Shown here: piece by piece, positions 1 through 8,015 of the stretch | Layout of the letters: each line of letters opens with the position of its first letter | How positions within the stretch are numbered: the stretch's first letter is position 1 | Origin: Bacteroidota bacterium | Lineage (GTDB): Bacteria > Bacteroidota > Ignavibacteria > T3Sed10-11 | DNA: 25,860 bases | Direction: 5' to 3' | NCBI GenBank assembly: GCA_007128495.1 | Contig: SKXH01000279.1 | Location: 1-25,860, forward strand | Program-made: the position numbers and the translations under genes | Notes under the pieces: model-generated | Database searches by the model: none | What the model saw: the letters and a program-made list of their open reading frames with translations, nothing else | Told to the model about the DNA's origin: nothing

Positions 1-1121
1 CCGGCAAGCCGTGTAAATCTATCATCAATGAAGAACTCTTCTCTGTCAGGTGCCTGCTGGAGAAAAGCATGCAATAGGTGAACACCCGCTTCGACCGGCC
101 GTACACTTTGTACATCGGTAATAACATATCGTACGCCATGCACTTCTTCACCTTCGAATTTCGGATTCACAGCCATTCCCTCGATACTCTCGGGTGTAAA
201 CGATACCGGCTCAAATTCAAGTCCCGGCAAATTACGTTCATTCAGATCATCCGCAAGTTGTCCGGCATCGATCCACGGTGCGCCTACCTGTTTAAATGGC
301 TGCCGGGTACCGCGGCCTTCACTTGCGATGGTGCCTTCGAAGAAGCATGCACCCGGGTAAATGAGCGCAGTTTCAAAATCCGGTATGTTCGGACTCGGCG
401 GGATCCAGTCTCTTTCAAGTTCGGTCCAGAGCATATTGCGATCCCATCCCAACACCTCAATTATGTGCAGATCGAGCCGGTCGAGTCCATCAAGCATATC
501 GGCCGCAATAATCATCTCGGCCAGCTCGGCTACGGTCATACCATGCGTGACCGGTATCGGATACATTCCGACAAATGATGAATATTGTTCCATAAGCGTA
601 AATCCCTCGACCAGTTCACCGCCGAGGGGATTCGGACGGTCAAGGATTATAAACGGAATACCTTCTTCGGCCGCTGCCTGCATCGCATATCCCATCGTCG
701 ATATATAGGTATAGAACCGCGCGCCGATATCCTGTATATCGAATATCAATATCTCGATATCTTCCAGCATTTCCGGTGTCGGCTTTCTTGTCTCGCCATA
801 TAAGCTGTATACGGGGACCCCGGTCTTTTCATCAACATCATCTTCGATTTGCGCGCCCGCGGGAGCATCACCCCGGATCCCATGCTCGGGGCCGAATAGA
901 GCTGCCAGTTCAATTACATCCGACTGATGCATAATATCTGCGATATGTTCATCGCCAACGGTTGCAGTTTGATTGGTCACCAGGCCGACACGGTATCCCG
1001 CAATTGATGCAAAATCTTCATCTGCGAACCGGTCGGCGCCGGTATGGATAACCGGTTCTTCCTCCGGTGCACAGGAAAACAATAAAAGCGTGATCAGCAA
1101 TAAAGGAAAATATTTTAACAT
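1..1121 (-). CDS. namZ: Exo-beta-N-acetylmuramidase NamZ (DUF1343), partial
   Basis: The gene runs off the left edge, so its C-terminus is missing; about 373 codons are visible against roughly 400 in the family. It starts at ATG 1121-1119 behind GGAG. The N-terminus MLKYFPLLLITLLLFSC is a lipoprotein signal with lipobox FSC, so the enzyme is probably anchored in the periplasm or outer membrane. Family motifs read in order: GLVTNQTA, LFGPEHGIRG, PVYSLYG, DIQDIGARFYTY, ILDRPNPLGG, PVTHGMTVAEL, PPSPNIP and SEGRGTRQPF. These are hallmarks of DUF1343, whose Bacillus member NamZ (YbbC) removes N-acetylmuramic acid from the non-reducing ends of peptidoglycan fragments. The divergent neighbour is a serine hydrolase of the same fold as Bacillus AmiE, which sits beside NamZ in the Bacillus muropeptide operon; that link is inference. 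The family call is firm; the exact substrate is inferred. Confidence 0.9.
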   Translation of the reverse strand, partial: MLKYFPLLLITLLLFSCAPEEEPVIHTGADRFADEDFASIAGYRVGLVTNQTATVGDEHIADIMHQSDVIELAALFGPEHGIRGDAPAGAQIEDDVDEKTGVPVYSLYGETRKPTPEMLEDIEILIFDIQDIGARFYTYISTMGYAMQAAAEEGIPFIILDRPNPLGGELVEGFTLMEQYSSFVGMYPIPVTHGMTVAELAEMIIAADMLDGLDRLDLHIIEVLGWDRNMLWTELERDWIPPSPNIPDFETALIYPGACFFEGTIASEGRGTRQPFKQVGAPWIDAGQLADDLNERNLPGLEFEPVSFTPESIEGMAVNPKFEGEEVHGVRYVITDVQSVRPVEAGVHLLHAFLQQAPDREEFFIDDRFTRLA

Positions 1122-1166
1122 TTTAACTCCGAATTCAATAAGGTAATAATAATGTGCAACAGTAAT

Positions 1167-1195
1167 AAGATACGGTTTCTCAAACGGCATATCAA
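1167..1195 (-). promoter_or_regulatory. Candidate sigma-70 promoter for namZ
   Basis: On the minus strand TTGATA (1195-1190) and TATCTT (1172-1167) are separated by 17 bases. That is 5/6 and 4/6 matches to the consensus. Transcription would start about 40 bases before the ATG at 1121. The call rests on match and position only. Confidence 0.4.
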
Positions 1196-1212
1196 CTACA
1201 AACTAATAATGC

Positions 1213-1241
1213 TTGTCTGAACACGCAAATATTTGTATATT
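1213..1241 (+). promoter_or_regulatory. Candidate promoter for the serine hydrolase gene
   Basis: TTGTCT (1213-1218) and TATATT (1236-1241) are separated by 17 bases and give a leader of about 55 bases before ATG 1302. A TATAAT at 1270-1275 is closer to the gene but has no good -35 partner. This region is AT-rich, so chance matches are likely. Confidence 0.3.
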
Positions 1242-1301
1242 CTTACTGCATAAACCAATCAATTCCCTTTATAATCCTGCTATCAATACAGGAGTCTGCC
1301 C

Positions 1302-2813
1302 ATGTATAAATTCATATTGATCATAATTTATAGTATACTACTTTTTAGTCCGTACGGAATGTATGCCGGGGACATCGACACACACACAGCCCTTGAAGGA
1401 TTTGATGAATTCGTCGAGGCATTAATAGAAGAATGGGAAATTACCGGTCTGGCTATTGCTATTGTTCACGAAAATAAAACAGTCTATCAAAAAGGATTCG
1501 GTTACCGTGATATCGAAGAGCAGCTCCCGGTAACTCACGAAACTATATTTGCGATAGCATCTATCACAAAATCGATGACCGCAACCGCACTCGGTATGCT
1601 CGTTGATGAGGGAAAAATTGAATGGGATACCCCGGTGCGTGAGTATCTTCGTGAGTTTCGTTTAAAGGATCCGTATGTGACCGAAAATATGACGGTCAAA
1701 GATCTCCTCTCGCACCGCTCGGGGCTTCCGCGGCATGATCTGCTCTGGTACGGATCGGATTTTACGCGGGAGGAACTCTTTCAGCGATTACACCATCTCG
1801 AACCGAATAAATCATTCCGTGAATTGTACCAATATAATAACCTGATGTATCTCACAGCGGGAGTACTTATCGAGGATGTTACCGGTATGTCGTGGGAGGA
1901 ATTTATCCAGGACCGCATTCTCAATCCATTACAAATGGAACGCACAAACTTTTCGGTCTCTGTTTCGAAGGAAATGATAAATGCAGCACGTCCATCCGCC
2001 AAACATAATGATGAGATAGTCCATGTACCGTTCCGTCATCTTGATGCGATGGGACCGGTCGGCTCGATAAACTCAAGCGTCGATGAAATGGCCCAGTGGC
2101 TGAAGCTTAATCTTAACAACGGAATATTTGATAACGAACAAATCGTATCAGAAGATCAACTGAAGGAGATCCGCCGGCCACAAATGACCATCCACGAAAG
2201 CCGTGATGATCCGGAATTATTCTACGCAAGCTATGGACTGGGCTGGCGAGTCGGCTCGTACCGGGGCCATAAAATGCTCACCCACGGCGGGGCACTCGAC
2301 GGCTTTCGGGCACTCTGCAACTTTCTTCCCGACGATGATATCGGCGTAATCATTCTAACAAATTACACCGAACGGCAAATGAACCCCATACTCATGTACA
2401 ATGTATTCGACCGGCTTCTCGGTCTTGATGAGATTGACTGGAATACACGTATCCGGGAGCGGATTGAAAAAGAAGAAGAGGATGAGGAAAATGATGAGGA
2501 TACATGTAAAGACGACAGTCCGCCGACTCATGCCCCGGATCATTTCGCCGGTACATATGAACATCCGGCATACGGTACAGTAAAAATCATACAGGAAGAT
2601 GATAATCTACTGATCGAACGAGCGGGCACCAGATCCGTTCTTGAGCATTGTCACTTTAACATCTATAAGATCGAAGAGAGTGCGTATCCGCGGGTATTCC
2701 GGCCTGAGCTCGCGATCACATTTCATATCGATCACGATGGGGAAATAGACCGCTTCTCAGCCCCGCTTGAACCGAATGTGGATGAGATTGTATTCCGGAA
2801 GATGGAAGAATAA
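1302..2813 (+). CDS. Exported serine hydrolase, beta-lactamase/PBP (class C fold) family, with C-terminal DUF3471-like domain
   Basis: The 503-residue protein starts at ATG with AGGAG seven bases upstream. Residues 1-22 form a signal peptide, so it acts in the periplasm or outside the cell. The catalytic set of PF00144 enzymes is complete: SITK at 87-90 (nucleophile S87, base K90), YNN at 178-180 and HGG at 328-330. The HGG motif replaces the KTG of true class C beta-lactamases and is typical of peptidases, esterases and muropeptide amidases of this fold. A very acidic linker around 390-405 leads to a beta-rich C-terminal domain (about 410-500) resembling DUF3471. It is divergent from namZ. 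Bacillus AmiE is a PF00144 enzyme encoded next to namZ, so a peptidoglycan substrate is plausible but not shown. I would not call it a drug-resistance enzyme. Confidence 0.88.
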   Translation: MYKFILIIIYSILLFSPYGMYAGDIDTHTALEGFDEFVEALIEEWEITGLAIAIVHENKTVYQKGFGYRDIEEQLPVTHETIFAIASITKSMTATALGMLVDEGKIEWDTPVREYLREFRLKDPYVTENMTVKDLLSHRSGLPRHDLLWYGSDFTREELFQRLHHLEPNKSFRELYQYNNLMYLTAGVLIEDVTGMSWEEFIQDRILNPLQMERTNFSVSVSKEMINAARPSAKHNDEIVHVPFRHLDAMGPVGSINSSVDEMAQWLKLNLNNGIFDNEQIVSEDQLKEIRRPQMTIHESRDDPELFYASYGLGWRVGSYRGHKMLTHGGALDGFRALCNFLPDDDIGVIILTNYTERQMNPILMYNVFDRLLGLDEIDWNTRIRERIEKEEEDEENDEDTCKDDSPPTHAPDHFAGTYEHPAYGTVKIIQEDDNLLIERAGTRSVLEHCHFNIYKIEESAYPRVFRPELAITFHIDHDGEIDRFSAPLEPNVDEIVFRKMEE

Positions 2814-2822
2814 GATACATAT

Positions 2823-4580
2823 TTATTGAAGCAGTATCATCTTCCGTGTTTTTATGAAATCACCGGCAGTCATTGTATAGTAGTATACACCGCTGGCCAG
2901 CACCGAGGCATCAAAGTCAATGGAGTAGCTTCCTGCAACTTTTCTGCCGTCGAACAGCGTGTCTACGTTTCTGCCGAGTAGATCATGGAGGATAATGGAT
3001 ACATCGCTTGTTTCCGGAATTGAAAATGTGACCGTTGTGCGGGCATTAAACGGATTCGGATAATTCTTCCCCAAATAAAACGATTCAATAGTGGTGTCGT
3101 CTTTAATCGCCGTCGCCGCTTTAACGGAAAAATCGGCGACGTGGGGAAGATGATCGGAGGCAACACGTGTATCGCCATAGTGCAACCCGTATTTATCCCG
3201 CTGCTCCGGTGACATTTCTTCCACCTGAAGCGTATACGTGTTTTTCAATGACAACACGCTGCTTGTATAAAAAATGTAATCGAGCTTACCCGGACTAAAC
3301 CCGCTATTATCGTTACGCCAGGTGTAATGCATCCTTTTCCCGGTCTGTCGTGCACGGACGCGCTCTATTCCCCTGCCATCCCAATCAGTAATATCGTCCT
3401 CGATGGCTGCAAGCTGTTCGCTGCTTCCGACAAGGTTAAAATCGCCGGCGAGAATTATTGGTGTATCTTCATCAATATGTAAAGAACCGCCGGGTTCACG
3501 TGCATTATCAATAAAATTTGTCAAAGCCGTTATTTCTTTCCAGCGATTCTCTTCGCCGCCGGCACAACATCGGAGATGGACATTCACAAACAGAAGATTC
3601 GTATTGTACTCTTCTTGCATATTTATCAATGAAACGGTTAATCGATGTCTATCACTCCACCCCTCATCATCGTCCCAAACAAGTATCTGCCATGAATCCA
3701 TGATTGGAAAGCGGCTTACGGTGACATTGCCAGCATCCTCCTTCACTGCATACCATTGAGAAAGTTCCTCAAGCGAGTATAAATCAGCAACACGCTCTGA
3801 TGTTTCACCCGCACTGTGTTGCCATATTTCCTGAAAAGCAATTATATCGGGTTGGAGTGTATTTAAAATCCTATAATATTGATCGGTAAACTCTTCTTCA
3901 AACACTTTATCGTCCCAGGCATTAAATGCAAGGATACGCAGATCGTCATCAGACATTCGTTCGAGGGGAATCGGATCGGGAGCCGGGACGGGCTCCGGAT
4001 CAAAGATATATGTTCCCGATGCGTACGCATCGTTTCCCTGTTCATCAAAACGAATACGAATGTTAACGGTATCGGATTGAAATAAAGACGTCGAACCATC
4101 GGGCAGAGCGTTACGGCCGAGTGCTATTTCAAAGTCGGTCGATGTTACGGTAGGGGCAGTCCTTAATCGAATATTATGAAACCGAATCCAGTGACTTCCG
4201 CCTTCGTTATAAAACGTTCCACGGCGATCACCGAATTCCCACTGCAGTTCCGCACCGATAATATCCGGATCGTAGCCGGTGGTGATATCATTGTCGGTAT
4301 CGAGAAAAAGTATCACGGGATTATTATCAAGCAGCGTTATTTCCCGGTCAAATTCTATCCGGATAAATAAAAAGTCATCATCGTTGGCTCCCCACATTCG
4401 TGTTACGTGGAGGTTATCCGGCGACTGATCGGTTTGCGTTATATCGAATAATACGGAAGCATCCTCCCAATCATCGAATTCACCATCGAGGGTAATGGGC
4501 AGGGCCTGCGAAAGGAGGATACCCGGTATGGCAAGCAGGTAAACAAGTAAGAATAGTTTCAAATTATACGGCCTTAACAT
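2823..4580 (-). CDS. Secreted endonuclease/exonuclease/phosphatase-family enzyme with N-terminal beta-sandwich and T9SS sorting domain
   Basis: The likely start is ATG 4580, which gives 585 residues and a classical signal peptide (MLRPYNLKLFLLVYLLAIPG then LLSQA). An upstream in-frame GTG at 4625 lies inside the terminator hairpin of the preceding gene and would put 15 extra residues before the signal, so I reject it. Residues about 28-190 form a beta-rich region beginning ITLDGEFDDWEDA, like the carbohydrate-binding-like domains found in other secreted enzymes. Residues about 212-485 are the EEP fold with its usual residues: N220 (AFNAW), E251 (FQEIW), H335 (VNVH), D380 and N382 (GDFN), and D476-H477 (SDHLP). 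The last 80 residues start NYPNPFN and are a type A sorting signal for type IX secretion. DNase, phosphatase or sphingomyelinase activity are all possible. No good ribosome-binding site precedes ATG 4580. Confidence 0.87.
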   Translation of the reverse strand: MLRPYNLKLFLLVYLLAIPGILLSQALPITLDGEFDDWEDASVLFDITQTDQSPDNLHVTRMWGANDDDFLFIRIEFDREITLLDNNPVILFLDTDNDITTGYDPDIIGAELQWEFGDRRGTFYNEGGSHWIRFHNIRLRTAPTVTSTDFEIALGRNALPDGSTSLFQSDTVNIRIRFDEQGNDAYASGTYIFDPEPVPAPDPIPLERMSDDDLRILAFNAWDDKVFEEEFTDQYYRILNTLQPDIIAFQEIWQHSAGETSERVADLYSLEELSQWYAVKEDAGNVTVSRFPIMDSWQILVWDDDEGWSDRHRLTVSLINMQEEYNTNLLFVNVHLRCCAGGEENRWKEITALTNFIDNAREPGGSLHIDEDTPIILAGDFNLVGSSEQLAAIEDDITDWDGRGIERVRARQTGKRMHYTWRNDNSGFSPGKLDYIFYTSSVLSLKNTYTLQVEEMSPEQRDKYGLHYGDTRVASDHLPHVADFSVKAATAIKDDTTIESFYLGKNYPNPFNARTTVTFSIPETSDVSIILHDLLGRNVDTLFDGRKVAGSYSIDFDASVLASGVYYYTMTAGDFIKTRKMILLQ

Positions 4581-4597
4581 AGAACACTGTGGATATA

Positions 4598-4635
4598 AAA
4601 ACGGGAAGTGCAGATGGTGCAGCACTTCCCGTTTT
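4598..4635 (-). terminator. Intrinsic terminator of the ferredoxin gene
   Basis: Perfect 14-bp arms (4598-4611 and 4622-4635) flank a 10-base loop. Read on the minus strand the stem ends in TTTTT at 4601-4597, as in a rho-independent terminator. It lies 26 bases past the ferredoxin stop and only about 17 bases before the nuclease ATG. Expression of the nuclease gene must therefore depend on read-through or on an unidentified promoter. Confidence 0.88.
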
Positions 4636-4655
4636 CACATATTATTGTATATGAT

Positions 4656-4669
4656 TACGATTAATCGTA
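4656..4669. repeat. Perfect 14-bp palindrome across the ferredoxin stop codon
   Basis: TACGATTAATCGTA is a perfect palindrome that includes the TAA of the ferredoxin gene. It could be a protein-binding site for the nuclease gene 76 bases downstream, or chance in coding sequence. No function is claimed. Confidence 0.4.
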
Positions 4670-4975
4670 TTCGCTTGCCTTTTTACAATCCTTATCGGTT
4701 TTATCGGCAAGTGGTTCTTTTACTTCAGTGATATTCTCACATTCGGGTGCTTTTTCCGCATTCAATTGGATATCATCTTTCCATCGTTCCGGTACCTCAT
4801 CCTCGGGGAAAATTGCCTCGATCGGACACTCCGGCACACAAGCATCACAATCTATACATTCATCTGGATGAATGTACAGCATGTGTTCATCTTCGTAAAA
4901 ACAGTCGACCGGACATACCTCCACACAATCCGTATATTTGCAGTCATAGCAGACCTGGGTGACGACATATGTCAT
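4661..4975 (-). CDS. fdxA: 7Fe-8S ferredoxin (FdxA type)
   Basis: This 104-residue cytoplasmic electron carrier starts at ATG 4975 with a near-perfect Shine-Dalgarno (AAAGGAGG at 4988-4981). Cysteines match Azotobacter ferredoxin I with a shift of one residue. C9, C17 and C50 would bind the [3Fe-4S] cluster. C21, C40, C43 and C46 would bind the [4Fe-4S] cluster. C12 and C25 correspond to its free cysteines C11 and C24. Motifs VEVCPVDC and CIDCDACVPECP are diagnostic of the family. The acidic C-terminal tail after residue 60 is usual for this type, though the sequence after 75 is more variable. The gene has its own strong promoter and terminator, so it is a single-gene transcript with high predicted expression. 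The redox partner cannot be told from the neighbours. Confidence 0.95.
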   Translation of the reverse strand: MTYVVTQVCYDCKYTDCVEVCPVDCFYEDEHMLYIHPDECIDCDACVPECPIEAIFPEDEVPERWKDDIQLNAEKAPECENITEVKEPLADKTDKDCKKASEYD

Positions 4976-5035
4976 AATTTCCTCCTTTGTAGTGATAGAG
5001 TATGTCTATTATGATAGTCTCTGATGAGTTACCAT

Positions 5036-5064
5036 ATTATAATAAAAATAGTTAAGCTTGTCAA
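5036..5064 (-). promoter_or_regulatory. Consensus sigma-70 promoter for the ferredoxin gene
   Basis: On the minus strand TTGACA (5064-5059), a 17-base spacer and TATAAT (5041-5036) make a 12/12 match to the sigma-70 consensus. Transcription would start near 5029, giving a leader of about 54 bases ending in a strong Shine-Dalgarno. This is the best promoter in the window and predicts strong housekeeping expression. Confidence 0.85.
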
Positions 5065-5192
5065 TGAAATTCTTGCATTTATTTATCGGCTTTACTACCT
5101 TTTATAAACTACTTTGGCAATACCCCTATAGGCAACTACGGTCAGACAGCCACACAATTCTGCCCGGGAAACGATATTTACAGAGATGGCCA

Positions 5193-5738
5193 ATGGCAAA
5201 ATTATCATTCGATGAAATCCGAAGTATATTTACCTCATCAAAGGATTTTAATCAGATTTTTGACGCTTTCGAAGCAGCAATAAACAATGGGAATGACGAT
5301 ATAGAGTTGTACCGGCAGCTCTTCTGGAATAAGGCGCTGACGCCCGATGAACTCTGCCTGTTCGGGGAAAAACTTGCCAAAGAATTTTCACATATAGCGT
5401 ACGATGTATATATGTGGCTGGCAAACGTATTTGAGCTGACTTTTTTTCTGTACGATAATTATGAGCTGGCCTTAACCTATTACCGGAAAGCAGCCGGGGT
5501 TAAACCAAACGAACCGGACCCATATCTCGACGCCTGCGATTGTTACGAACCGGATTTAAACATTCCGCCGGTCGATCAACTGATCGAGTTCTGTAAATCA
5601 GGCACGGATCAAGTACAAAAACCGAAAGCATTGTATATGCGTCTTGCCCGGCTCTACAGTATCGTCGGCGATGAAGAGCTCAGCAATTACTATCACACAA
5701 AAGCAAATGAATCCGGTAAACCTCCCTCCGATCAATGA
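5193..5738 (+). CDS. Small TPR-like protein of unknown function
   Basis: I start this at ATG 5193 (MAKLSFDEIRS), giving 181 residues. The frame is open back to a TTG at 5058, but that stretch overlaps the ferredoxin promoter and reads as an unlikely peptide. The ribosome-binding site before 5193 is weak (AGAGATGG). The protein has no signal peptide or membrane segment and is mostly helical. The part reading YDNYELALTYYRKAAGVKPNEPDPYLDACDC has the spacing of a tetratricopeptide repeat (A-L-Y-A-P positions). A second helical pair with ALYMRLARLYSIVGDEELSNYY follows. TPR folds usually bind other proteins. No partner can be named. Its 3' end overlaps the convergent next gene by seven bases. Confidence 0.75.
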   Translation: MAKLSFDEIRSIFTSSKDFNQIFDAFEAAINNGNDDIELYRQLFWNKALTPDELCLFGEKLAKEFSHIAYDVYMWLANVFELTFFLYDNYELALTYYRKAAGVKPNEPDPYLDACDCYEPDLNIPPVDQLIEFCKSGTDQVQKPKALYMRLARLYSIVGDEELSNYYHTKANESGKPPSDQ

Positions 5739-6187
5739 CGCCATTCAAAATGGCGACGGTAATAAAAGAGAAATGTTTCTATCAATTCCGCGCGGGTATA
5801 ATTAGTGATATCGTGTTCAACCTGACGTTCTTTCGTTTCCTTTAAATATATAACTGCGCGGTACAGCTTCCCTTCATCATCTTTGATCGGCAACACAGGA
5901 AACATAAACTTGTGCGCCTGATGCGGTTGTATATTGACGGCAAAATAAAATTCCTCTTTTCCTTCATGGATAACCCGTAAAATGGCTTTGTTCTTCGAGG
6001 TCAATAATTCGGCATCGCGGCCATACTCGCCCAATGCATCGGCAATTTCTTCAAACGCCGGCTCAACAACCTCCGATATAAATTTTTTCGCGCGCAACTT
6101 ACCCTTGCGTTCCTCCTGTTTCTGCACCGACCGTTGGCGGTATTCATCACTGAACAGGTGTTCAAGAGTTTCTTTCCAATTGCTCAT
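5732..6187 (-). CDS. Conserved-looking hypothetical protein, 151 residues
   Basis: It starts at ATG 6187 behind AGAGGAGA. I do not recognise the family. The N-terminal 50 residues are charged and helical (MSNWKETLEHLFSDEYRQRS and a basic stretch after it). Residues 60-120 alternate like a beta-sheet domain (ILRVIHEGKEEFYFAVNIQP, then YRAVIYLKE). The last 25 form an aromatic helix ending YYRRHFEWRH. It has no signal peptide and is probably cytoplasmic. It lies 32 bases after the BCCT carrier gene on the same strand, so the two may be one transcript. This suggests, but does not show, a role near osmolyte uptake. Confidence 0.75.
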   Translation of the reverse strand: MSNWKETLEHLFSDEYRQRSVQKQEERKGKLRAKKFISEVVEPAFEEIADALGEYGRDAELLTSKNKAILRVIHEGKEEFYFAVNIQPHQAHKFMFPVLPIKDDEGKLYRAVIYLKETKERQVEHDITNYTRAELIETFLFYYRRHFEWRH

Positions 6188-6219
6188 GGTTTCTCCTCTA
6201 TCATTGTAAAAAATATATT

Positions 6220-7770
6220 TTAATTCGACTTCTTTTCTTTCGGCCGCTGTGCAACAAAGTATCGACGCGTCATCATTAGTTCTTCACGTTCACGGCTCAT
6301 TCCTTTAACCAGACTATAACACATAATCAGAAGCACCACCGTGAAGGGGAACCCTGTGGTAATAGCTGCCGTTTGTAAGGCAGCGAGTCCGCCGGCGAGC
6401 AGCAACACAGCCGCAACGGCACCTTCACCCAATGCCCAAAAAATCCGTTGCCCGAGAGGCGGATCGGGATTGCCGTTCGATGAAAGCATGCCGATCACAA
6501 GCGATCCGGAGTCTGATGATGTCACAAAGAACGATACAATTATAAGGACACACAGCATCGACATGAGCTCGGTAATGGGAAGGTTTTGCAGCATAAGAAA
6601 TAACATTTGTTCGGTACCTCCTTCGGAAATTCCGCCGACACCGAATATCTCCATGTGCAGCCCCGTATTACCGAATACAGTTAACCAGATAAATGTGAAG
6701 CCGGTCGGCGCTAATAATACACCGGCTATAAACTCACGAACAGTTCTGCCGCGGGATACCCGTGCAATAAACGTTCCGACAAACGGCGACCAGGCGATCC
6801 ACCATCCCCAATAAAACAGCGTCCAATCTCCCAGCCAATCTGTTCCCCCGTATGAGTTCAGCCAAAAAGTTGTTTCCACGAGATTTTGCAGATAAAACCC
6901 TGTATTCTCCACCATCGAATTTAAAATAAAAATTGACGGGCCGGTAAAGAAAACAAATCCTACAATGAAAATAGCTATAGTCATATTAAAATTACTTAAT
7001 CTTCGTATACCTTTATCAAGTCCGAGTGCAACCGAACCGGTTGCTATCAACGTTATGACAACAACTAAAAGGATTTGCAGGGTAGTGGAGGTGCCGATGC
7101 CGAGAAGAAAGTTTAACCCTTCGTTGATCTGTAAGACTCCGACACCGAGCGATGTTGCAACACCGAACATCGTTCCGAAGATGGCAAGAATATCGACAAT
7201 ATTACCGATCGGCCCGTTTATGCGTTCACCAAGCAGCGGATAAAAAGCCGACCGGATCGACAGCGGTAAATTATGCCGGAAAGAAAAATATGCCAGGGAT
7301 AATCCCACAACAATATAGATTGCCCACGCGTGAAAGCCCCAATGAAAAAAAGTAAGTTTCATCGATTCTTTTGCTGCAGTAATCGTTTCACCGGGCATAG
7401 TAGGCGGGGAGAGATAATGATACATCGGTTCTGCGACACCGAAAAACACCAATCCGATACCCATACCCGCGCTGAACAACATAGCAAACCAGCTTGCATA
7501 AGTGTAATCAGGTTCCGACTCATCTGGGCCGAGTTTAAATCCTCCATACGGACTGAAAAATAAAAATATTACAAAGACAAGATATACACCGACCGCCAGA
7601 GTATAAAACCAGCCGAATTTTACAACGATGAAATTCTGGATCAGATCAAATATCTCACCGGTTTGTTCGGTGAATACAGCACCGGAGAATAAAAATAACC
7701 CGATCACTCCCACCGATATAAAGAAAACATACGGATTAATATCCGCGAATAATTTTTTGAAGTAAGACAT
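6220..7770 (-). CDS. BCCT-family betaine/choline/carnitine carrier (first copy)
   Basis: This 516-residue inner-membrane secondary transporter has about 12 membrane spans. Family marks are AGMGIGLVFFGVAEP from residue 101 (the glycine-rich segment near the sodium and substrate sites in BetP), WGFHAWAIY around 144-152, and WGWWIAWSPF at 321-330, the tryptophan-rich helix that forms the substrate cage, followed by ARVSRGRTVREF. BCCT carriers import trimethylammonium solutes with sodium or protons. The C-terminal tail after the last span is short but basic (RREREE-like and RPKEKKSN). In BetP a longer basic tail senses osmotic stress, so a regulatory role here is inference. The start is ATG 7770; no strong Shine-Dalgarno is present. 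A separate promoter lies upstream. Confidence 0.95.
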   Translation of the reverse strand: MSYFKKLFADINPYVFFISVGVIGLFLFSGAVFTEQTGEIFDLIQNFIVVKFGWFYTLAVGVYLVFVIFLFFSPYGGFKLGPDESEPDYTYASWFAMLFSAGMGIGLVFFGVAEPMYHYLSPPTMPGETITAAKESMKLTFFHWGFHAWAIYIVVGLSLAYFSFRHNLPLSIRSAFYPLLGERINGPIGNIVDILAIFGTMFGVATSLGVGVLQINEGLNFLLGIGTSTTLQILLVVVITLIATGSVALGLDKGIRRLSNFNMTIAIFIVGFVFFTGPSIFILNSMVENTGFYLQNLVETTFWLNSYGGTDWLGDWTLFYWGWWIAWSPFVGTFIARVSRGRTVREFIAGVLLAPTGFTFIWLTVFGNTGLHMEIFGVGGISEGGTEQMLFLMLQNLPITELMSMLCVLIIVSFFVTSSDSGSLVIGMLSSNGNPDPPLGQRIFWALGEGAVAAVLLLAGGLAALQTAAITTGFPFTVVLLIMCYSLVKGMSREREELMMTRRYFVAQRPKEKKSN

Positions 7771-7813
7771 AGGCGAATTTTATCAAAGTGACTAAAATTT
7801 ATAATAGGCGCTT

Positions 7814-7842
7814 ATAATAAGAATAAGTTACGATTTATTCAA
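7814..7842 (-). promoter_or_regulatory. Candidate promoter for the first BCCT gene
   Basis: On the minus strand TTGAAT (7842-7837), 17 bases, then TATTAT (7819-7814). The start would be near 7807, about 37 bases before the ATG. The matches are 4/6 and 5/6. It suggests this gene is transcribed apart from the binding-protein gene upstream. Confidence 0.45.
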
Positions 7843-7927
7843 ATGCATTATTATGATGAGATATAAAATAGATACAAAGGTGAGGATGGAACGCGTTCGC
7901 TGCTGTTTAAAAAGTATGCCTAACCGT

Positions 7928-7965
7928 TTCTTGTAAGGGCGACTTATGCATCGCCCTTACAAGAA
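7928..7965. repeat. 38-bp perfect inverted repeat, REP/MITE-like
   Basis: Two perfect 15-bp arms (7928-7942 and 7951-7965) flank an 8-base centre. The arm core GTAAGGGCGA with TCGCCCTTAC resembles short palindromic elements dispersed in many bacterial genomes. It sits between the orphan binding-protein gene and the BCCT gene. No T-run follows directly on either strand, so a plain terminator is less likely. I see no second copy in the window. Confidence 0.6.
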
Positions 7966-8015
7966 TGGGGTAATAATTTCAAAGTTATTTTGGACAAATA
8001 TATAATCCTGTTATA

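Noticed and set aside
78..803. Open frames on the plus strand at 78-578, 361-708 and 585-803
   Set aside because: They lie antisense to the NamZ gene, whose minus-strand frame is open from 1121 to the edge and carries all family motifs; their own sequences are low in recognisable pattern.
1302..2813. Reading the serine hydrolase as an antibiotic-resistance beta-lactamase
   Set aside because: The third motif is HGG rather than KTG and the protein carries a DUF3471-like domain; this fits peptidase, esterase or amidase relatives.
4581..4625. GTG start at 4625 for the secreted nuclease
   Set aside because: It lies inside the terminator hairpin and would place 15 residues before a normal signal peptide that starts at ATG 4580.
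5058..5192. Upstream extension of the TPR-like gene to a TTG start
   Set aside because: It overlaps the consensus ferredoxin promoter, lacks a ribosome-binding site and gives an unlikely peptide; ATG 5193 fits better.
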